Assembly (NCBI RefSeq): GCF_029962835.1 | Contig: NC_080588.1 | Span: forward strand, 68,292,501 to 68,356,500 | Reading direction: 5' to 3' | DNA: 64,000 bases | DNA from: Magnolia sinica | Lineage: Eukaryota; Streptophyta; Magnoliopsida; Magnoliales; Magnoliaceae | In this document: positions 61,401 to 64,000 of the stretch, piece by piece | Position numbering within the stretch: the stretch's first letter is position 1 | How the letters are laid out: each line of letters starts with the position of its first letter | The notes under the pieces: generated by a model | The model's input: only the letters and a program-made list of their open reading frames with translations | What the model was told of the DNA's origin: nothing | The model's database searches: none | Translations under genes and position numbers: made by a program

Positions 61401-62307
61401 CAACAAACACATGACTATTTGCCTTTTAGTAGAACATTATGACAATTGAAAAAACAACATTTTATGGTTACAAATTCTTGATAACATTTTCCAATGGATC
61501 GCCGACACAATTCTCATACTAAAATGAAGGTATACTTGAATTAGGTATGGTCTCCATGTACTTCGGCTCCAAATAAACTAGCACAGTGAAAACACTTACT
61601 GTTTCCATATAAACCTCGCAACAAGCTGAAGCTGGATGTTCCATTTTCATATGACCCTTGGAACAAGATGGAGTCAGGTGTTCCATTGAATCTGAATCTA
61701 CACATTGTGACACGGTAAGGAAGATGGGACGATGCGAAAATATCAAATCACCAGGAGTACGAGGTATGAGTAAAACCTTTGTTTTCTGCAAAATCAGAAG
61801 ATGAAGTTGGCGGTGAACTTGACTCCAAGCTTTCATCATCATCTGAAATCACATCAACTAGCTTTTCCTGCCGCATTTCCAAAAAGAACAATAGTCAAGA
61901 TTTTTGTAGTCCAGGTACAAATAGATTGTTATGAAGTCAATGAGGAAAGTAGAATACATCCGATGGCAGCTCCGGAAGGGCACAATCCAATCGTTTGTCG
62001 TGCAAAGGAGTTCCCCCGAGGGTCAAACTTCCCATCGCAAGGGAATCGATTCTTAAGCGTCCAGGGATGAGATTTCCAGGTCCAAATTTATCTTGACTAG
62101 CATGAGCATCCACATCATTATTCATTGACGTGGATACCACAATATCATCCAACTGAAAGGTTTCCTCTTGGATGGAGAAGTCCCTATCTGATGAGCCGAC
62201 AGCATACGAGCTACTATCATTACATTTATGATCGCCATTGCTTCCATCAAAATCTGCACACAAGCCATTCTTGATCTCGGTCTGCTCAGCACTGCTTCCA
62301 TGCGCAA
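31495..62307 (-). CDS. ULP2: ULP2-type SUMO protease, C48 family (SPF1/SPF2 type), last 15 exons; 5' end beyond 64000
   Basis: Coding-order exons: 62307-61958, 61867-61777, 61697-61600, 60870-60670, 60572-60497, 57860-57752, 57488-57420, 43677-43546, 42930-42730, 42636-42581, 42494-42401, 41163-41073, 38690-38571, 34000-33563 and 32127-31495, in frame for 919 codons including stop. The N-terminal part has a PH-like region ([11 protein letters not shown]). The catalytic core begins [20 protein letters not shown]. The triad is visible: His in LHWSLMV (42636 exon), Asp in ILHMDSI (42494 exon), and Cys in QQENSFDCG (38690 exon). [12 protein letters not shown] follows. The tail is acidic, disordered and ends with a basic cluster. 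The family removes SUMO from nuclear targets; in Arabidopsis the SPF pair acts in flowering and gametes. The first visible exon starts mid-codon, so the start codon is outside the window. Fourteen introns range from 79 bp to 13.7 kb, many filled with transposons. Confidence 0.94.
33004..33512. mobile_element. Foldback element in ULP2 intron
   Basis: The left arm has TTAAGAGGCACGCTC, GGTACCAGTACC, then GTGGGGCCCACATGA. The right arm, reversed, has TTAAAGGGCTGCCCTC, GTACCTGTACCACC, then GTGGGGCCCGTG. It fills a third of the 1.4-kb intron 32128-33562. It belongs with the 16226-16740 subfamily by its AAAATCAGCC inner block. Confidence 0.65.
34272..34865. mobile_element. TTTGGCA-ended MITE carrying SINE insertions
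   Basis: GGACTTGTTTGGCAGCATGG at the left mirrors CCATGTTGCCAAAGGAACC at the right. Inner halves contain inverted GGATTTGAA / AATCCAAATCC words. The middle is occupied by the repeats at 34413-34766, so the original MITE was about 240 bp. Confidence 0.6.
34413..34766 (+). repeat. GGGCTCGAGTGGGG-headed SINE-like repeat, partial copy plus full copy in tandem
   Basis: The partial copy 34413-34534 has an A-box-like GGGCTCGAGTGGGG and a B-box-like GTTTGAGACTCC near 34510. The full copy 34535-34766 matches 11950-12176 and ends at the same GTTAATTGTCCTGCATCA. The partial copy keeps a clearer pol III B box than the full ones. Confidence 0.6.
34880..37650 (-). mobile_element. L1-type LINE relic (ORF2 fragments)
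   Basis: Minus-strand pieces in order: an endonuclease word LVGEDFNNM near 37600; the endonuclease end [14 protein letters not shown] with [20 protein letters not shown] (37335-37210); [20 protein letters not shown] (36862-36800), which precedes the RT; and, much lower, a zf-RVT-like Cys/His block [18 protein letters not shown] (about 35275-35220) and a Trp-rich C-terminus. The reverse transcriptase catalytic region is missing. Stops and frameshifts abound. A MITE (35584-36118) interrupts it. It lies in the 4.57-kb ULP2 intron, in the gene's orientation. Confidence 0.75.
35584..36118. mobile_element. MITE with TTTTAAATAGC-type ends inside the L1 relic
   Basis: TGTTTTAAATAGCTTACGCT at the left mirrors AGCATGTAGCGTAG and ATGGTGAATAGC words at the right (CACTACGCTACATGC, then TTTAAAACG). 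The interior is full of TATGTAGC / GCTACAT. A GTGTTTGGTTGC segment near 35935 suggests another small insertion within. Confidence 0.6.
38033..38160 (+). repeat. Tandem RTE-tail repeats
   Basis: Two or three units of about 55-65 bp, each with TAGAACACTGAAGAATAG-like sequence, then TTGGGATAAGGCTTA and GATGATG, stand in a row. The motif is the 3' end of RTE LINEs. Confidence 0.55.
39167..40330 (-). mobile_element. Ty1/Copia relic: primer site plus gag fragment
   Basis: On the minus strand the primer-binding string TGGTATCAGAGA (40135-40124, initiator Met tRNA) is followed by a UBN2-type gag piece with [13 protein letters not shown] and, after a stop, [20 protein letters not shown]. It decays after FELQQLKLG. 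No protease, integrase or RT follows. The 200 bp beyond the primer site (40136-40330) may be LTR remains. It lies in the 2.38-kb ULP2 intron. A tRNA-primed order supports a real, truncated Copia insertion. Confidence 0.7.
41158..41435 (-). repeat. Tandem duplication of a 3' splice-site region
   Basis: TAACTATCCTCCCAAGATAA at 41161 recurs as TAACTATCCTCTCAAGATAA at 41303, offset 142 bp, and similarity runs on through GAAAGTCA, GAAACTTTAAACAC and GTGGTGATCATCA. Copy 1 holds the acceptor of the ULP2 exon 41163-41073, so copy 2 offers a second AG in the same context. Confidence 0.75.
42495..42580 (-). other. GC-AG intron in the ULP2 catalytic core
   Basis: The exon ending ...GEVAYFK plus G is followed by GCAAGC instead of GT. 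The 86-bp intron ends CTTTCAG before ATGAAGAAATTG. Only this junction keeps frame between the His and Asp exons. AG|GCAAG is the usual context of GC donors in plants. Confidence 0.85.
43020..43105. repeat. Tandem repeat, 44-bp unit, two copies
   Basis: AACAGCATGCATATACAGCA at 43020 and AACAGCATGCATATACAACA at 43064 are each followed by AAATGGGTA and GGA/TTAGAAAA. It lies in the 615-bp ULP2 intron 42931-43545. Confidence 0.8.
44226..44270 (-). pseudogene. Pseudo-exon: partial duplicate of the ULP2 exon 43677-43546
   Basis: The segment repeats about 45 bp of the exon that encodes [15 protein letters not shown], with an inserted base that breaks the frame and several substitutions, 670 bp upstream in the gene sense. 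It has no splice acceptor in frame. A second nearby intron duplication pairs 44001-44070 with 44598-44667. Confidence 0.65.
44927..44993 (-). mobile_element. Tiny 5'-truncated retroposon with 15-bp target duplication
   Basis: ATCTGATTGCATCAG stands at 44927-44941 and again at 44979-44993. The 37 bp between are an (ATTT)n run plus TTGAAAGATAACA, which on the minus strand reads as a short 3' end with an (AAAT)n tail. This is the footprint of L1-type integration. Confidence 0.65.
45638..48732 (+). repeat. 5' LTR, 3,095 bp
   Basis: A TATATATA box at 46367-46374 precedes a leader starting near AACCCTAGCTCTC, so transcription likely starts close to 46400. Copies of GGTGACGAGCC at 47663, 47761, 47810 and 47860 form a short array spaced about 49 or 98 bp. 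It differs from the 3' LTR by many small indels. Confidence 0.93.
48736..48747 (+). promoter_or_regulatory. Primer-binding site of the Ty3 element
   Basis: TGGTATCAAAGC lies three bases after the 5' LTR. It matches the initiator-Met tRNA primer site (TGGTATCAGAGC) at 11 of 12 positions. The next 850 bp (48748-49600) hold no gag. The last third (49257-49600) is pyrimidine-rich, like a plant 5' leader. Confidence 0.8.
49601..50819 (+). pseudogene. Accessory ORF in the gag position, like the putative plant transposon protein domain (PF20167)
   Basis: It starts [20 protein letters not shown], a basic N-terminus. The central domain has [71 protein letters not shown] and LNLRTLKPM, the spacing I associate with PF20167. 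An acidic Glu/Ser stretch follows, then a short coiled coil ([20 protein letters not shown]) before the stop at 50817. Breaks: a frameshift near 49750-49800, an in-frame TAG at 50332-50334, and a frameshift near 50475-50500. It has no CCHC knuckle, so it is not a normal gag. After it, 50820-51060 is GT-rich and resembles a 3' UTR. Function unknown. Confidence 0.6.
51063..54174 (+). pseudogene. Ty3 pol remnant: partial protease, RT, RNase H, integrase, chromodomain
   Basis: The protease begins only at its second half (VIMGMDWL, about 51124); the D-S/T-G catalytic part is absent. [16 protein letters not shown] (about 51420), [20 protein letters not shown], and catalytic FIDDILIYS (51857-51883). 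RNase H: IYTDAS near 52275, FCDHKSL and NLVADALSR near 52470-52610. Integrase: a zinc-binding region with CLTCQQVK, then DDE residues in [15 protein letters not shown] and [10 protein letters not shown] (52898-53520). The C-terminus is a chromodomain-like [19 protein letters not shown] ending at the TGA 54172. Frame changes occur at about 51585, 51690, 51850, 52250, 52380, 52835, 53500, 53640 and 53830, so no intact polyprotein exists. Confidence 0.9.
54198..54208 (+). promoter_or_regulatory. Polypurine tract
   Basis: AAGGGGGTAGA lies directly before the 3' LTR start, the plus-strand primer position expected in an LTR retrotransposon. It is 23 bp after the pol stop. Confidence 0.8.
54210..57280 (+). 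repeat. 3' LTR, 3,071 bp
   Basis: It aligns end to end with the 5' LTR. The TATATATA box is at 54921-54928. Most differences are one- to ten-base gaps, but 56320-56520 has a dense cluster of substitutions. Confidence 0.93.
58391..59551. mobile_element. TIR element rich in GATA/TATC words in ULP2 intron
   Basis: TTCTAAATATCAGGTGATAT at the left pairs loosely with reversed right-end sequence CATTCAGAGTATTGGTATCG. Both arms are packed with TATCGACGATA, ATATCAGTGATA and similar. It lies in the 2.6-kb intron 57861-60496 and contains a SINE. A shorter relative may be at 38855-38975. Confidence 0.45.
58485..58640 (-). mobile_element. tRNA-derived SINE nested in the TIR element
   Basis: On the minus strand an A-box-like TGGCTAGCGTCG (58625-58614) precedes a B-box-like GAGTTTGATTC (58591-58581). 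The body ends towards GGGGTGGGGACACCC. The spacing suits a pol III promoter. It is distinct from the 4009 SINE. Confidence 0.55.
61111..61203 (+). mobile_element. RTE LINE 3' tail
   Basis: [19 protein letters not shown] reads in plus frame, followed by TTGGGATAAGACTTAG and (GAT)n. It is only the terminal 90 bp, within the 729-bp ULP2 intron 60871-61599. Confidence 0.7.
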
Positions 62308-64000
62308 CTATGAAAGAAAAACTCATCAAGATAAAATTTGAATATTTGCTAATTAGCAACAAGACAAGAGCAAGCACTAGTAAATAATGCCCAAGATCAG
62401 AAATAAGTAAAAGCGAAGAAGCATTAAGGGAAGTGAAGGAAAACAATGAAGTTTTAAGCACAGAAAGAGATTCATCTCAGAATTCCATATCATAAACAGC
62501 TTCAGATATAAACAGAAATTTTTTTTTCTTCTTCTTCTTCTTCTTCTTCTTCTTTTGAAACAATGGAAAGATACAAACAGAAAATGGTGCTCTCAAGAGC
62601 TTAGACTCAATCATCATCATGGTATTTCTAGCTTCCCTGAAGAATTCTGTTTTCCTTTTTCTTTTTCTTTTTCTTTTCTTGCCTTTGTGAGCAGAATATA
62701 CTAATCTTATCATCACCATTCAAATGAATATAAATTATCCTCATCATCATCATCATCATAGCCTTATCCCAACTAATCAGGGTTGGCTACATAATCCTTT
62801 TATGCCATTCCACTCTTTCAAGGGCCAGAACTACAATTGGACCATAGGTCTCCAAGTCTTTTATATTCAAAATAAATATAAATGCTTTGGTTAAAATGTG
62901 ATTACCCAATGCTAAGATTTCCAAGGAATCAACTCCACAAGCTAACTGATGGCAACGGGCCCAATCCAAAGAACCAGGTCCAGGCCCAGGTCCATAACTT
63001 GCTTGCAAGCCCAAGTGCCTAGGGACTATAAGATAGTTATTAAAGAAGGGAAGTCATTACAGAGGGTGTTGGCTGGCTTGAGAAAGGTGAAATGCATGGG
63101 AATTTGTCAAGGTAAATTTCTGACAAAGCGGTATTGGAAACCAAGTTTGATAAGAAGATCAGCATGAGAATTATAAAGCAGTAGATATCCTATATTGACT
63201 ATTAATTGCATGTAGCTTCTTTAGCAAGTTTCCTCTTCTATACAAAATCATTTCTCCTATTCTTTTAAGCTTGAATGAATAGAAAAATAAAATAAAATAA
63301 ATTCCAGCACTAGTTTGCTTCCTTGGTGGTCTATCAGAGGTGAGCTATTGTCGATTGACTGGTGTGACTCATATCTTGAATTAATGGTTCAAGGTGAGAA
63401 TCTGAAGACTTTAGTTTCAAGTTGTTCAACTCGGTCCATTATCATCTTCTTTCTTATCTGTGTCTTTTCTTTGACTAATCAATCAACCACCAAGACTTGC
63501 TAACTTCCTTGGTGGTGTGATACCACCAACCCCTTTCAAAGTTGAGACGTGTCTGATTCGTTGGTTTGACTCTAATTTTAAATTAGAGGTCTAATAGAAT
63601 TAGAGCAGGCTCCGAAGACTAGTTCCAAGCTGTGTGACTTGGCCCATTATCATCTTCTTTCTAATTCCAGCCTTTTCTTTAACTTTCTGATCTGTTGACC
63701 ACCACATAAATCCCTCTTACCTCTTTGTTCAATCACTCCTAAACCTCATCTAACACATCTGTCCTACATCACTAAATAACCAACTGCAATTGAAGCAAAA
63801 AAGAAATAGATAAAAGCAAAAAAATAAATGAAAATCCTTGGGCAACAAACACGACAGTGAATTACCCACGTGAAATTTTCGAACTTATTGGTGTAGAACC
63901 TAATCCACATTACATTGATGAATACGTTCATTAACAGCACCCTTCTCATCATAACCAACCACTCATGCTATTGGATTGCTTCCTTTTCTAGATGAAGTGA
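62308..64000 (-). other. Large 5' intron of ULP2 (to the window edge)
   Basis: The exon at 62307 starts with two bases of a split codon, so an upstream exon must exist, but none is recognisable before 64000. The stretch has a (TTC)n run near 62527-62555, an RTE tail (62740-62833) and AT-rich sequence with GACTTGCTAACTTC / GTTTGCTTCCTTGG-type repeats at 63310-63530. Confidence 0.65.
62740..62833 (-). mobile_element. RTE LINE 3' tail
   Basis: Read on the minus strand: LALERVEWHKRIM, then TTAGTTGGGATAAGGCTATG and (ATG)n. It is the terminal fragment only. Confidence 0.75.

Noticed and set aside
1-64000. CRISPR arrays, bacterial operons, rRNA genes
   Set aside because: Direct repeats present are diverged tandem or transposon repeats; the gene structure is that of a plant nucleus and no rRNA sequence was seen.

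Overview
The window is nuclear DNA from a flowering plant. It holds intron-rich plant genes, a Ty3/Gypsy chromovirus, and remnants of Copia, L1, RTE and tRNA-derived SINE elements. Many foldback repeats built on GTGGGGCCCAC cores recur throughout. From memory, such repeats are common in magnoliid genomes, so a magnoliid or other early-diverging angiosperm is my guess, not a proof.

Three protein-coding genes can be built exon by exon. (1) Plus strand, 185-7168: the 3' six exons of a plastid MscS-like mechanosensitive channel (MSL2/MSL3 type), with the 5' end outside the window. (2) Minus strand, 17652-9789: a complete ten-exon GT106 gene of the O-fucosyltransferase fold, most like rhamnogalacturonan I rhamnosyltransferase 1. 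It converges on gene 1. (3) Minus strand, from beyond 64000 down to 31495: the last 15 exons of a ULP2-type SUMO protease (SPF1/SPF2 type). All splice junctions keep frame, and one intron in the catalytic core has a GC donor. The three genes have unrelated roles: plastid osmotic control, Golgi pectin synthesis and nuclear SUMO removal.

The rest is mobile DNA. The 13.7-kb intron of gene 3 holds a full-length LTR retrotransposon of Tekay/Del type (45638-57280, antisense to the gene) with 3.1-kb LTRs and a perfect 5-bp target duplication. Its gag and the front half of its protease are missing. In their place lies an unrelated ORF resembling the putative plant transposon protein domain, flanked by UTR-like sequence. 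This is the most unusual object in the window.

The 13.8 kb between genes 2 and 3 is largely an archipelago of about 0.5-kb palindromic elements. Three of them show perfect 9-bp target duplications and shared GCGGATTG-like ends, which marks them as a Mutator-like foldback family. One copy is split by a 2.07-kb element that itself contains two more copies. Introns of all three genes carry further MITE, SINE and LINE insertions.
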